Part shown: positions 18,234-26,802 of the stretch, piece after piece
Numbering within the stretch: the stretch's first letter is position 1
How the letters are laid out: every line of letters begins with the position of its first letter
Source: Burkholderiales bacterium
GTDB lineage: Bacteria; Pseudomonadota; Gammaproteobacteria; Burkholderiales; Burkholderiaceae_C
Assembly (NCBI GenBank): GCA_003963005.1
Contig: RXJW01000081.1
Location: forward strand, 1-64,000
Direction: 5' to 3'
Length of the DNA stretch: 64,000 nucleotides
The notes under the pieces: model-generated
Databases searched by the model: none
Seen by the model: only the letters and a program-made list of their open reading frames with translations
What the model was told of the DNA's origin: nothing
Program-made: the position numbers and the translations under genes

Positions 18234-18875
18234 ATGGACATCTACAAGCCTCTCGTTGCGCTGCTGGCCATCGTCAACCCGGTCGGCGTGGTGCCCTTCT
18301 TCATCCACTTCACCGCAGCGTTCGGCCGCCAGCAACGGCGCAAGACCATCCTGGTCAGCGCCTGCACGGCAGGCATCGTCATTGCGCTGAGTGCGCTGTT
18401 CGGGCTGAAGATCATCGAGTTCTTCGGCATCTCGCTGGCCAGCTTCCAGGTGGGCGGCGGCTGCCTGCTGCTGATCAGCTCCTTGCAGATGCTCAACGCC
18501 CAGCCGGCGGAAGCCCGCAAGGAAGACGTGAACGAAGGCAACACCAAGGCCGACGCCGGCGCGAGCATCGCCGTCGTGCCGCTGGCCATCCCGCTGCTGA
18601 CCGGGCCGGCCACCATCTCGACGATGGTCATCTACGCGGACAAGACCCGCTACTGGTGGGAACTGGCCATCCTGTGCGGCTACGGCGTCATCGTGGCGCT
18701 GGTGACCTTCATCGTCTTCTCCGCCTCGGGCCGCATCGCCAAGGTCCTGGGCCAGACCGGCATCAACATCATGACCCGGCTGATGGGCCTGATCCTGGCG
18801 GCACTCGCGGTGGAGCTGCTGTCCGACGGCCTGATCAAGCTCTTCCCGGTACTGGCCGCGCGCACGGTCGGATGA
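18234..18875 (+). CDS. MarC-family (UPF0056) membrane protein
   Basis: A 213-residue, six-segment membrane protein of the MarC/UPF0056 family, recognised by the opening VALLAIVNPVGVVPFFIHFT and the matching second half PLAIPLLTGPATISTMVIY. The repeated NP(V/L)G- and PLLTGP-type motifs are the family mark. Function is not established; the early link to multidrug resistance was not supported. A CACAAT hexamer lies eight bases before the ATG, which could give a leaderless mRNA. It lies 25 bases upstream of creB. Confidence 0.93.
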   Translation: MDIYKPLVALLAIVNPVGVVPFFIHFTAAFGRQQRRKTILVSACTAGIVIALSALFGLKIIEFFGISLASFQVGGGCLLLISSLQMLNAQPAEARKEDVNEGNTKADAGASIAVVPLAIPLLTGPATISTMVIYADKTRYWWELAILCGYGVIVALVTFIVFSASGRIAKVLGQTGINIMTRLMGLILAALAVELLSDGLIKLFPVLAARTVG

Positions 18876-18900
18876 GCCCGCGCATCCCGGGGCGAGCCGC

Positions 18901-19560
18901 GTGATCCTGCTGCTGGAAGACGACCCGGCCATCGCCGACACCGTGGCCTTCGCCTTGCGGCGCGAGGGCTTCGACGTGGAGCACCGCGCCTGGCTCGCCG
19001 AGGCCCGGGAGCGGCTGGCCCGCGGGCCCGCGCCCCAGCTGATGATCCTGGACGTGGGCCTGCCCGACGGCCACGGCCTGGACCTGTGTCGCGAGCTGCG
19101 CGCCGGGCCGCTGCAGCACCTGCCCGTCATCGTGCTGAGCGCCCGCAGCGAGGAGATGGACCGTGTGCTCGGCCTGGAGCTCGGCGCGGACGACTACCTC
19201 GCCAAGCCCTTCAGCCCGCGCGAGCTGGTGGCGCGCGTGCGGGCCCTGCTGCGCCGCGCCCAGACGGCGCCGCCGGCCGCCCCGGGCTTCGTCGTGGACG
19301 GCAGCCGTGTGCTGCTGGACGGCGTGGCGCTGAACCTCACCAAGCTGGAACTCGGCTTGCTGACGCACCTGCTGCGCGCCCCGCGGCGCATCCACACGCG
19401 CGACGCGCTGCTGGATGCCGTCTGGGGCAGCAGCGCCGAGAGCACCGACCGCACGGTGGACACCCACATCAAGACGCTGCGCGCCAAGCTGCGCGAGGCC
19501 GCCCCGGCGCGCGACCCGATCAAGACGCACCGCGGGCTCGGGTACTCCCTCGAACCCTGA
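18901..19560 (+). CDS. creB: Response regulator CreB (OmpR family)
   Basis: A 219-residue OmpR-type regulator. The receiver has the acidic pair (LEDD), phosphoacceptor Asp51 (LMILDVGLPDGHGL) and Lys102 (DDYLAKPF); the C-terminal winged helix (about 125-219) ends with HRGLGYSLEP. It starts with GTG at 18901. Identity as CreB comes from order: a CreC-like kinase and CreD follow and a cre-tag lies before creD. In enterobacteria CreB activates genes of intermediate metabolism and creD; in some others it affects beta-lactam resistance. The gap to creC holds a large inverted repeat. Confidence 0.9.
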   Translation: MILLLEDDPAIADTVAFALRREGFDVEHRAWLAEARERLARGPAPQLMILDVGLPDGHGLDLCRELRAGPLQHLPVIVLSARSEEMDRVLGLELGADDYLAKPFSPRELVARVRALLRRAQTAPPAAPGFVVDGSRVLLDGVALNLTKLELGLLTHLLRAPRRIHTRDALLDAVWGSSAESTDRTVDTHIKTLRAKLREAAPARDPIKTHRGLGYSLEP

Positions 19561-19586
19561 CCCAAGGGGCACGGGCCATGAACACA

Positions 19587-19649
19587 GCCACAGAGACACA
19601 GAGGCACAGAGAGAGCACCAGCAGCTCTGTGCCTCTGTGTCTCCGTGGC
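19587..19649. repeat. 25-bp inverted repeat between creB and creC
   Basis: Arms 19587-19611 and 19625-19649 are complementary except for one A/C mismatch, which becomes a G-U pair if the minus strand is transcribed; loop of 13 bases. The arms are made of CACAGAG units. Similar CACAGAG-rich palindromes are dispersed intergenic repeats in many bacterial genomes and translate as TETQRHRE-type spurious peptides. Here it sits inside an operon. Confidence 0.85.
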
Positions 19650-19685
19650 CGTTCGAGCCTCTCCAGGGCGGGCTGACGTTTTCCG

Positions 19686-21110
19686 ATGCGGCTCGGCCTG
19701 CGCGTCTTCTTCGGCTTCTTCCTGATCGCCGGCCTGTCGGCCGTGCTGCTGCTGAAGGTCTTCCTGGCCGAAGTGAAGCCCAGCGTGCGCGAGGTCATGG
19801 AAGACCTGATGGTGGACACCGCCCACCTGCTGGCCGAGACCGCCGTGCCCGAGTTCGCCGACGGGCCGCCGCGCGCCGACGGGCCACTGGCCCAGTCACT
19901 GCGTCGCTATGCACAGCGGCCAGTCGATGCCGTCATCTGGGGCCTGCGCAAGCAGACGCTGGACCTGCGCATCCTGGTGACCGACGCCAGCGGCCGTGTG
20001 GTGCTGGATTCCGGCGAGCCCTCGGCCGTGGGGCAGGACTATTCGCAGTGGCGCGACGTGGCGCTCACGCTGCGCGGCGCGTACGGCGCACGCGCCAGCC
20101 CGGTGGTGGCACAGCACGACCGCAGCACCGTGCTGTTCGTCGCCGCACCCGTGATGCGGGACGGGCGCACCGTCGGCGTGGTCAGCGTGTCCAAGCCGGT
20201 GGCCAGCGTGCAGGCCTTCATCGACCGCGCCGAGCGGCGCGTGTTCTGGGCCGGGGCGCTGCTGCTGGCCGTGAGCCTCGTGACCGGCGTGGCCGTCACG
20301 CTGTGGCTCGTGGCCTCGGTGCGCCGGCTGCGGCGTTATGCCCAGCAGGCACAGGCCGGTCAGGCCATCGCGCCACCCGACATGCCCGGCGAACTGGGCG
20401 ACTTGGCCCACGCGATGGACGACATGCGCCGCCGCCTCGAAGGCCGGGAACAACTGGAGCATGACGTGCGCGCGCTGACGCACGAACTCAAGAGCCCGCT
20501 GGCCGCGCTGCGCGCCAGCGGCGAGCTGCTGCAGGACGACCTGCCTGCCGCCGACCGCCAGCGCTTCGCCGGCCAGGTGCTGGACCAGACGGCGCGGCTG
20601 CAGACGCTCGTGGAGCGCGTGCTGGCGCTGTCGCAACTGGAGGCCCAGGTGGGGCTCGGCGAGCGCCAGCGGATTGCGCTCGACGACTGGGCCGACGCGC
20701 AGCTCGATCGCCAGGCGCCGCGCCTGGCGCAGCGGGGCCTGCACGTGGCCTGGGCGGTGCGCGACACCGTCAGCGTGAACGCCGACCCGGCGCTGCTGGA
20801 ACTCGCCTTCGGCAACCTGCTCGTCAACGCGATCGACTTCGCACCGCCGGGCTCGACGCTGGAACTCGGCGTCAGCGCCACGGCAACCCAGGCCCGCCTG
20901 ACGCTGCGGGACCACGGCCCCGGCGTGCCAACGGCCGGCTTTGCACAGCTCGGCAAGCGCTTCTTCTCGACGGCCCGCCCCGGCAGCCTCGTCAAGGGCT
21001 CGGGCCTGGGCCTGGCGATCGCGCGGCGCGTGGCCGAGCTCCACGGCGGGCGGCTCGCCTTCGAGGCCGCCGAGCCCGGCCTGCGCGTGAGCCTCGTCCT
21101 GCCGCGCTGA
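19686..21110 (+). CDS. creC: Sensor histidine kinase CreC
   Basis: A 474-residue membrane kinase: helix at about 5-25, a periplasmic sensor domain of about 160 residues, a second helix (about 188-210), HAMP, then HisKA with His266 in LTHELKSPLAAL and an HATPase domain with N box (NLLVNAIDFA), G1 (DHGPGVP) and G2 (KGSGLGLAIARRVAEL). Length and layout fit CreC, which responds to carbon source and metabolic state through CreB. Separated from creB by a palindromic repeat, and followed 59 bases later by creD. The signal it detects here is unknown. Confidence 0.9.
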   Translation: MRLGLRVFFGFFLIAGLSAVLLLKVFLAEVKPSVREVMEDLMVDTAHLLAETAVPEFADGPPRADGPLAQSLRRYAQRPVDAVIWGLRKQTLDLRILVTDASGRVVLDSGEPSAVGQDYSQWRDVALTLRGAYGARASPVVAQHDRSTVLFVAAPVMRDGRTVGVVSVSKPVASVQAFIDRAERRVFWAGALLLAVSLVTGVAVTLWLVASVRRLRRYAQQAQAGQAIAPPDMPGELGDLAHAMDDMRRRLEGREQLEHDVRALTHELKSPLAALRASGELLQDDLPAADRQRFAGQVLDQTARLQTLVERVLALSQLEAQVGLGERQRIALDDWADAQLDRQAPRLAQRGLHVAWAVRDTVSVNADPALLELAFGNLLVNAIDFAPPGSTLELGVSATATQARLTLRDHGPGVPTAGFAQLGKRFFSTARPGSLVKGSGLGLAIARRVAELHGGRLAFEAAEPGLRVSLVLPR

Positions 21111-21111
21111 C

Positions 21112-21127
21112 TTCACGCCGGCTTCAC
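21112..21127 (+). promoter_or_regulatory. cre-tag: CreB-binding site upstream of creD
   Basis: TTCAC-GCCGGC-TTCAC, an exact match to the published CreB consensus TTCAC-N6-TTCAC, starting two bases after the creC stop and 42 bases before the creD ATG. It implies that creD has its own CreB-dependent promoter. Confidence 0.9.
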
Positions 21128-21169
21128 AGACTTCGTCAGGGCCTCACGGCTGCCGGGGATGCTGGCGGC

Positions 21170-22555
21170 ATGAAACTCAACCCCACCTTCACGAAGCTGG
21201 CCATCCTGGCCGTGGTCACCCTGCTGCTTTGCTACGTTCTGGCGGAAATCGGCGGCCTGGCGCGCGAACGGCAGTTCCGCCAGCGCGATGCGGCCGAGAA
21301 CGTCGAGCAGTCATTCGCAGGGCCGCAGAGCCTGTCCGGGCCGGCGCTGACACGCTTCTGCCGCGAGACCTGGATCGTCCCCGGCCCGGACAAGAAGACC
21401 ACGACAGAAACCCGGGACTTCTGGTTGTTTGCCGCGCCGCGGACTCTGAACGTGAAAGGCGGCATCAGCCCGGAAGTCCGCCACCGGGGCCTCTTCAAGG
21501 TGAACACCTATGCCAGCCAGCTCACGATGGACGCTCAATGGCCGCAGCTTGCCGCGCTCGAAGGCAAAGCCGAGCATGCGAGCGGCAAGGTGGCCTGCGA
21601 ACCCGTGGTGGCCTTCGTTGCGCTCAGCGACACCCGAGGCATCCGCGCCGCCGAGACCCTTGTCAACGGCCAATCCGTGACTGTCTCGCCGGGTGGACTT
21701 CACCCGGACTACGCGTCAGGGCTGCACGCGGTGTTGCCTGAGCTGCGACTGGACGCGCCTGTCGCGCTGTCGATCAAGCTGACCCTCGTCGGCAGCAGAA
21801 AGCTTGGTCTCGTGCCGGCCGCCGAGAACACGACCGTGTCGCTTCAATCCAGCTGGCCACATCCCAGTTTCTTCGGTCAATTCCTTCCCACGCGGCACCA
21901 GATCGGGGTCAGCGGCTTCTCCGCCGAATGGCAGGTGTCGTCCCTGGCCAGCACGGCGATGGCCGACATGAAGGCAGGCCGCCCGCTATCCACGCTGGAC
22001 GCGCTGGACGGAGACGTGCCGCAGCCGTATCACCCGGCCATCAAGGCGCCGGCCAAGCCTGGGCTGGATGTGCTCGCCGTCGAACTGATCGACCCGGTGA
22101 ACCCCTACGTCATGAGCGACCGCGCCATCAAGTACGGCCTGATGTTCATCGCGCTCACCTTCGTCACCGTCGGCCTGACCGAACTGCTGACCGGCCGGCG
22201 CGTGCACCCGGTGCAGTACCTGCTCGTGGGCCTGGCGCTGAGCCTGTTCTTCCTGCTGCTGCTGAGCCTGTCGGAGCACCTGCCCTTTCTCGTGGCCTAC
22301 CTGATCGCTTCCTCGGCGGCGGCCGCGGTGCTGACCCAGTACGCCGCGGCGATGCTGGGCAGCTGGTGGCGCGGCCTGGCCTTCGGCGGCGGCATCGCGC
22401 TGCTGTACGGCGCGCTCTACGTGTTGCTGAGCCGGGAGCAGACCGCCCTGGTGATCGGCGCGGTGCTGCTGTTCGGCGTACTCACAATTGTGATGACGCT
22501 GACGCGCCGGATGGACTGGTATCGCCTGGGTGCCAACGCATCGGTCGCAGGGTGA
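21170..22555 (+). CDS. creD: Inner-membrane protein CreD
   Basis: A 461-residue CreD. The N-terminal membrane helix (LAILAVVTLLLCYVLAEIGG) is followed by a large periplasmic domain of about 300 residues containing LTRFCRETW, then a cluster of membrane helices (about 320-450) including LTELLTGRRVHPVQYLLVGLA-type sequence. Family length about 450. CreD is the main target of CreBC and affects envelope integrity and colicin tolerance in E. coli. A perfect cre-tag lies upstream. The first half has noticeably lower GC codon choice than its neighbours, but frame is intact. Confidence 0.92.
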   Translation: MKLNPTFTKLAILAVVTLLLCYVLAEIGGLARERQFRQRDAAENVEQSFAGPQSLSGPALTRFCRETWIVPGPDKKTTTETRDFWLFAAPRTLNVKGGISPEVRHRGLFKVNTYASQLTMDAQWPQLAALEGKAEHASGKVACEPVVAFVALSDTRGIRAAETLVNGQSVTVSPGGLHPDYASGLHAVLPELRLDAPVALSIKLTLVGSRKLGLVPAAENTTVSLQSSWPHPSFFGQFLPTRHQIGVSGFSAEWQVSSLASTAMADMKAGRPLSTLDALDGDVPQPYHPAIKAPAKPGLDVLAVELIDPVNPYVMSDRAIKYGLMFIALTFVTVGLTELLTGRRVHPVQYLLVGLALSLFFLLLLSLSEHLPFLVAYLIASSAAAAVLTQYAAAMLGSWWRGLAFGGGIALLYGALYVLLSREQTALVIGAVLLFGVLTIVMTLTRRMDWYRLGANASVAG

Positions 22556-22569
22556 ATTACGCTTGGGGC

Positions 22570-24216
22570 ATGTCCCAAGGCTTCGACTACATCATCGTGG
22601 GCGCCGGCACGGCCGGCTGCCTGCTGGCCAACCGCCTCAGCGCCGACCCCCACAAGCGTGTGCTGCTGCTGGAAGCCGGTGGCAAGGACGACTACCACTG
22701 GATCCACATCCCCGTCGGCTACCTGCACTGCATCGGCAACCCGCGCACCGACTGGTGCTTCAACACCGAGGCCGAGCCCGGGCTCAACGGCCGCAGCCTG
22801 CGCTACCCGCGCGGCAAGGTGCTCGGCGGCTGCTCCAGCATCAACGGCATGATCTACATGCGGGGCCAGAGCCGCGACTACGACCACTGGGCCGACATCA
22901 CCGGCGACGACACCTGGCGCTGGGACCGCGTGCTGAAGGCCTTCCGCCGCCACGAGAACCACTGGCGGCTGGACGACCCCAAGACCGCCCCCGAAGGCTT
23001 TGCTGACATGCACGGCCACAAGGGCGAATGGCGGGTGGAGCAGCAGCGCCTGCGCTGGCCCATCCTGGATGCCTTCGCTGCCGCGGCCAACCAGGCCGGC
23101 ATCCCGACCACGAGCGACTTCAATGCCGGCACGAACGAGGGCGTGGGCTATTTCGAGGTCAACCAGAAGAAGGGCTGGCGCTGGAACACGGCCAAGGCCT
23201 TCCTGCGGCCGACCTGCCTGGGCCGCCCGAACTTCGAGCTGTGGACCGGCGCGCAGGTGCGCAAGCTGCGCCTGCTGCATGACGACACGGGCCTGCGCTG
23301 CGGCGGCGTGGAAGTCATGACGCCGCACGGCCTTGAGAAGCCCTGGCTCAATGCCGGTGGCGAGGTGATCCTGGCCGCCGGCGCCATCGGCTCGCCGCAG
23401 ATCCTGCAGCTGTCGGGCATCGGCCCGGCGCCGCTGCTGCAGCGACTCGGCCTCACGCGCGAACTCGACCTGCCGGGCGTGGGTGCCAACCTGCAGGACC
23501 ACCTGCAGATCCGCGCCGTCTACAAGGTGCAGGGCGCGTCCACCCTCAACACGCGGGCTGCCTCGCTGTTCGGCAAGGCCATGATCGGCCTGGAGTACGC
23601 GCTGCGGCGCAGCGGCCCGATGAGCATGGCCCCGAGCCAGCTCGGCGCCTTCACGCGCAGCAGCCCCGACAAGGTCTGGCCTGACCTGGAGTACCACGTG
23701 CAGCCGCTGTCGCTGGACGCCTTCGGCGAGCCGTTGCATGCCTTCAACGCCTTCACGGCCAGCGTCTGCAACCTGAACCCGACGAGCCGCGGCTGGGTGC
23801 ACATCACCTCGCCCGACGCGACCGTGGCGCCGGCCATCCAGCCCAACTATCTGTCCACCGAGGAAGACCGCCGCGTCGCAGCCCAGAGCCTGCGCCTGAC
23901 CCGCCAGATCGTTGCGCAGCCGGCACTCGCGCCCTTCCAGCCGGAGGAGTACAGGCCCGGTCCGCAGTACCAGAGCGATGACGACCTGGCGCGGCTGGCT
24001 GGCGACATCGCCACGACCATCTTCCACCCGGTGGGCACCTGTCGCATGGGCCACAAGGCCGACCCGGGTGCGGTGGTCGACTCCCGCCTGCGCGTGCGCG
24101 GCGTGAGCGGCCTGCGCATCGCCGACGCCAGCGTGATGCCCACCATCACCAGCGGCAACACCAATTCACCGACGCTGATGATCGCCGAGAAGCTGGCCAG
24201 CTGGCTGGCGCCCTGA
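22570..24216 (+). CDS. GMC-family FAD oxidoreductase (choline/alcohol dehydrogenase-like)
   Basis: A 548-residue flavoprotein. The FAD motif DYIIVGAGTAGCLLANRLS is at about 6-24, LLLEAGGKD follows, and both GMC signatures appear: RYPRGKVLGGCSSINGMIYMRG (about 79-100) and GAIGSPQILQLSGIG (about 272-286). The catalytic His is in FHPVGTCRMG and a C-terminal Asn in SGNTNSPTLM. The family oxidises alcohols, choline or sugars and feeds electrons to quinone or oxygen. Closest in pattern to choline dehydrogenase-like enzymes, but no betaine genes are nearby, so the substrate is open. It begins 14 bases after creD. Confidence 0.93.
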   Translation: MSQGFDYIIVGAGTAGCLLANRLSADPHKRVLLLEAGGKDDYHWIHIPVGYLHCIGNPRTDWCFNTEAEPGLNGRSLRYPRGKVLGGCSSINGMIYMRGQSRDYDHWADITGDDTWRWDRVLKAFRRHENHWRLDDPKTAPEGFADMHGHKGEWRVEQQRLRWPILDAFAAAANQAGIPTTSDFNAGTNEGVGYFEVNQKKGWRWNTAKAFLRPTCLGRPNFELWTGAQVRKLRLLHDDTGLRCGGVEVMTPHGLEKPWLNAGGEVILAAGAIGSPQILQLSGIGPAPLLQRLGLTRELDLPGVGANLQDHLQIRAVYKVQGASTLNTRAASLFGKAMIGLEYALRRSGPMSMAPSQLGAFTRSSPDKVWPDLEYHVQPLSLDAFGEPLHAFNAFTASVCNLNPTSRGWVHITSPDATVAPAIQPNYLSTEEDRRVAAQSLRLTRQIVAQPALAPFQPEEYRPGPQYQSDDDLARLAGDIATTIFHPVGTCRMGHKADPGAVVDSRLRVRGVSGLRIADASVMPTITSGNTNSPTLMIAEKLASWLAP

Positions 24217-24250
24217 TCCCCCGGCGGCCGGCACCGCGACAATCGCGGCC

Positions 24251-26155
24251 ATGTCGTCCCCGTCGCTTCGCGTGCTTGCCGTCATCCCGCCGATGACGCA
24301 GCTGAACACGCCCTACCCGTCCACCGCCTACCTGACCGGCTTCCTGCGCTCGCGCGGCGTGGAGGCGCAGCAGGTGGACCTCGCGCTGGCGCTGGTGCTG
24401 GACCTGTTCTCGCCGCAGGGCCTGAGCGCACTGCGCGACGCGGTGCAGGCCGTGCCGGCTCCCAGGCGTACGCCGCAGACGGCGTGGTTCGATGCTGAGT
24501 TCGACACCATCGCCGCCGTCACGCCGCGGGTGCTGGCCTTCCTGCAGGGGCGCGACCCGACGGTAGCGCACCGCATCAATACACGGGCCTTCCTGCCCGA
24601 GGGCGCGCGCTTCGCGTCGCTGGAGCACTACATCGGCGAGGAGGGCGAGGACCCGCTCGCCTGGGCCTTCGGTGCTCTGGGCCTGCAGGACCGCGCACGT
24701 CACCTGGCCACGCTGTTCCTGAACGACCTCGCCGACGTGCTGCGCGACGCGGTGGACCCGCGCTTCGAGTTCGTGCGCTACGCCGAAAAGCTGGCGGCCG
24801 CCCAGCCGCATTTCGACCCGCTCGCCGTGGCGCTGGCGACACCGCCGCATCTCATCGACACGACGCTGCAACGCCTCACCCGCGAGGCACTCGTCCAGCA
24901 CGCGCCCGACGTCGTGTTGCTGTCGGTGCCGTTTCCCGGGTCGGTGTACGCGGCCTTTCGCATCGCCCAGACGATCAAGACGGAGCGCCCCGACGTCGTC
25001 ACCGTGCTGGGCGGCGGTTATGTGAACACCGAGCTGCGCGAGCTGGCCGAGCCGCGGGTGTTCGACTTCTTCGACTTCGTCACGCTGGACGCCGGTGAGC
25101 GTCCGCTGCTGGCGCTGCTGGAGCACGTGGCGGGCAAGCGGTCCCGGTCGCGCCTCGTGCGCACCTTCCACCGGGAGGCCGGCGAGGTGAAGTACACGAA
25201 CTTCGTCGAGCCCGACATCCCGTTCGACGAGGTCGGCACGCCGACCTGGGACGGCCTGCCGCTGGACCGCTACCTGTCGCTGCTGGACATGCTCAACCCG
25301 ATGAACCGGCTCTGGAGCGATGGCCGCTGGAACAAGCTGACCGTGGCCCACGGCTGCTACTGGAAGAAGTGCAGCTTCTGCGACGTGAGCCTGGACTACA
25401 TCTCGCGCTACGAGGCCGCGAGCGCCAGCGTGCTGGTGGACCGCATCGAGGCCATCGTGCGCGAGACCGGCCAAACGGGCTTCCACTTCGTCGACGAGGC
25501 CGCGCCCCCGAAGGCGCTCAAGGCACTGGCCGAGGAGCTGCTGCGGCGGGGCGTGGCGATCAGCTGGTGGGGCAACATCCGCTTCGAGAAGACCTTCACG
25601 CCCGAGCTGTGCCAGCTGCTGGCCGACAGCGGCTGCATCGCGATCTCGGGCGGGCTGGAGGTGGCGTCAGACCGGCTGCTTAAGCTCATGAAGAAGGGTG
25701 TCAGCGTCGAGCAGGTGGCCCGCGTGACCAAGGCGTTCGCCGATGCCGGTGTGCTGGTGCACGCCTACCTGATGTACGGCTTCCCCACGCAGACGACGCA
25801 GGACACGGTGGACGCGCTGGAGTACGTGCGCCAGCTGTTCGAGAACGGCTGCATCCACAGCGGCTTCTTCCACCGCTTCGCCTGCACGGTGCACTCGCCG
25901 GTGGGCTTGAACCCGGCCGAGTACGGCGTGACGCTGCAGCCCATGCCGCCGGGCCGTTTCGCGAAGAACGACATCGCCTTCATCGACCCCACGCCCACCG
26001 ACAACGACGGGCTCGGCCAGGGCCTGAAGAAAGGCCTGTACAACTTCATGCACGGCATCGGCATCGACAGCGACATCCGCAGCTGGTTCCCGGTGCGCGT
26101 GCCCAAGACCACCGTACCGCGCCGCTTCATCGAGCGGGCGCTCGCCCCCCGCTAG
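24251..26155 (+). CDS. B12-binding-type radical SAM protein with CX4CX2C cluster motif
   Basis: A 634-residue protein. The N-terminal half (1-300) resembles cobalamin-binding Rossmann domains of radical SAM enzymes (LRVLAVIPPMTQLNTPYPS, DVVLLSVPFPG, VVTVLGGGYVNTE) but lacks the DxHxxG cobalt ligand. The radical SAM domain follows; its cluster cysteines are Cys369, Cys374 and Cys377, giving CX4CX2C instead of the usual CX3CX2C. It then has HFVDEAAPP, and SGGLEVASDRLLKLMKKG typical of TIM-barrel rSAM enzymes. Substrate unknown. A GACAAT lies seven bases upstream of the ATG. It runs into a cyclophilin gene 10 bases later, presumably one operon. Confidence 0.85.
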   Translation: MSSPSLRVLAVIPPMTQLNTPYPSTAYLTGFLRSRGVEAQQVDLALALVLDLFSPQGLSALRDAVQAVPAPRRTPQTAWFDAEFDTIAAVTPRVLAFLQGRDPTVAHRINTRAFLPEGARFASLEHYIGEEGEDPLAWAFGALGLQDRARHLATLFLNDLADVLRDAVDPRFEFVRYAEKLAAAQPHFDPLAVALATPPHLIDTTLQRLTREALVQHAPDVVLLSVPFPGSVYAAFRIAQTIKTERPDVVTVLGGGYVNTELRELAEPRVFDFFDFVTLDAGERPLLALLEHVAGKRSRSRLVRTFHREAGEVKYTNFVEPDIPFDEVGTPTWDGLPLDRYLSLLDMLNPMNRLWSDGRWNKLTVAHGCYWKKCSFCDVSLDYISRYEAASASVLVDRIEAIVRETGQTGFHFVDEAAPPKALKALAEELLRRGVAISWWGNIRFEKTFTPELCQLLADSGCIAISGGLEVASDRLLKLMKKGVSVEQVARVTKAFADAGVLVHAYLMYGFPTQTTQDTVDALEYVRQLFENGCIHSGFFHRFACTVHSPVGLNPAEYGVTLQPMPPGRFAKNDIAFIDPTPTDNDGLGQGLKKGLYNFMHGIGIDSDIRSWFPVRVPKTTVPRRFIERALAPR

Positions 26156-26165
26156 GAGACCGACG

Positions 26166-26753
26166 ATGCAACGCCGCCAGCTGATCACCCTTGCTGCCCT
26201 GCCCTTCGCCTCATCGGCTGCCCGGGCGGCGCCCACCACCGTGCGCACACGGGTGGACACGCCGCTCGGGCCCTTCGTCATCGAGGTGGACACCACGGTG
26301 GCACCGATCACGGTCGCCAACTACCTCGCCTATGTGGACGCACACCAGCTCGACCGGGCCTGGGTCTACCGCCTGGTCACGCTGGCCAACCAGCCGCAGA
26401 GTACGCACAAGATCGAGGTCGTGCAGTGGGGGCTGAACCTCAAGGACGACGCCCCGCCGCTGCGCCCGGCCATCGCCCACGAGACGACGAAGCAGACCGG
26501 CCTGCGCCACCGCGACGGCACGATCTCGATGGCCCGCGGCGCGCCCGGCACCGCCACGGCCGAGTTCTTCATCTGCCTCGGCGACCAGCCCGAGCTGGAC
26601 TTCGGCGGCCGGCGCAACCCCGACGGCCAGGGCTTTGCGGCCTTCGGCCAGGTGGTGCAGGGCATGGAGGTCGTGCGTGCACTGCACGCCCGGGGCGGCG
26701 CGGAGCAGTGGCTCGCTGCGCCGATCGCCATCGGCCCCGTGAAGCGGGTTTGA
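26166..26753 (+). CDS. Exported peptidyl-prolyl isomerase (cyclophilin type)
   Basis: A 195-residue cyclophilin with an N-terminal export signal (MQRRQLITLAALPFASSAARA; the RRQLIT opening resembles a twin-arginine signal, though the Tat pattern is imperfect). The body shows the family segments GPFVIEVDTTVAPITVANYLAYV, GTISMARGAPGTATAEFFI and GFAAFGQVVQGMEVV. It would catalyse proline isomerisation of proteins in the periplasm. The canonical first-loop Arg (FxRxxxxF) is represented by WVYRLV, a diverged form, so activity could be low. It lies 10 bases after the radical SAM gene. Confidence 0.9.
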   Translation: MQRRQLITLAALPFASSAARAAPTTVRTRVDTPLGPFVIEVDTTVAPITVANYLAYVDAHQLDRAWVYRLVTLANQPQSTHKIEVVQWGLNLKDDAPPLRPAIAHETTKQTGLRHRDGTISMARGAPGTATAEFFICLGDQPELDFGGRRNPDGQGFAAFGQVVQGMEVVRALHARGGAEQWLAAPIAIGPVKRV

Positions 26754-26777
26754 CGCGCCATTGCTGCAGTGCACAAT
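26750..26777 (+). promoter_or_regulatory. Promoter for the parA-like gene
   Basis: TTGACG (26750-26755), 16-base spacer, CACAAT (26772-26777), overlapping the stop codon of the cyclophilin gene. A good GGAGG lies seven bases before the ParA ATG, so this mRNA has a normal leader of about 20 bases. Confidence 0.6.
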
Positions 26778-26802
26778 TGCCGCATTCCGACGGAGGTGAA
26801 CG

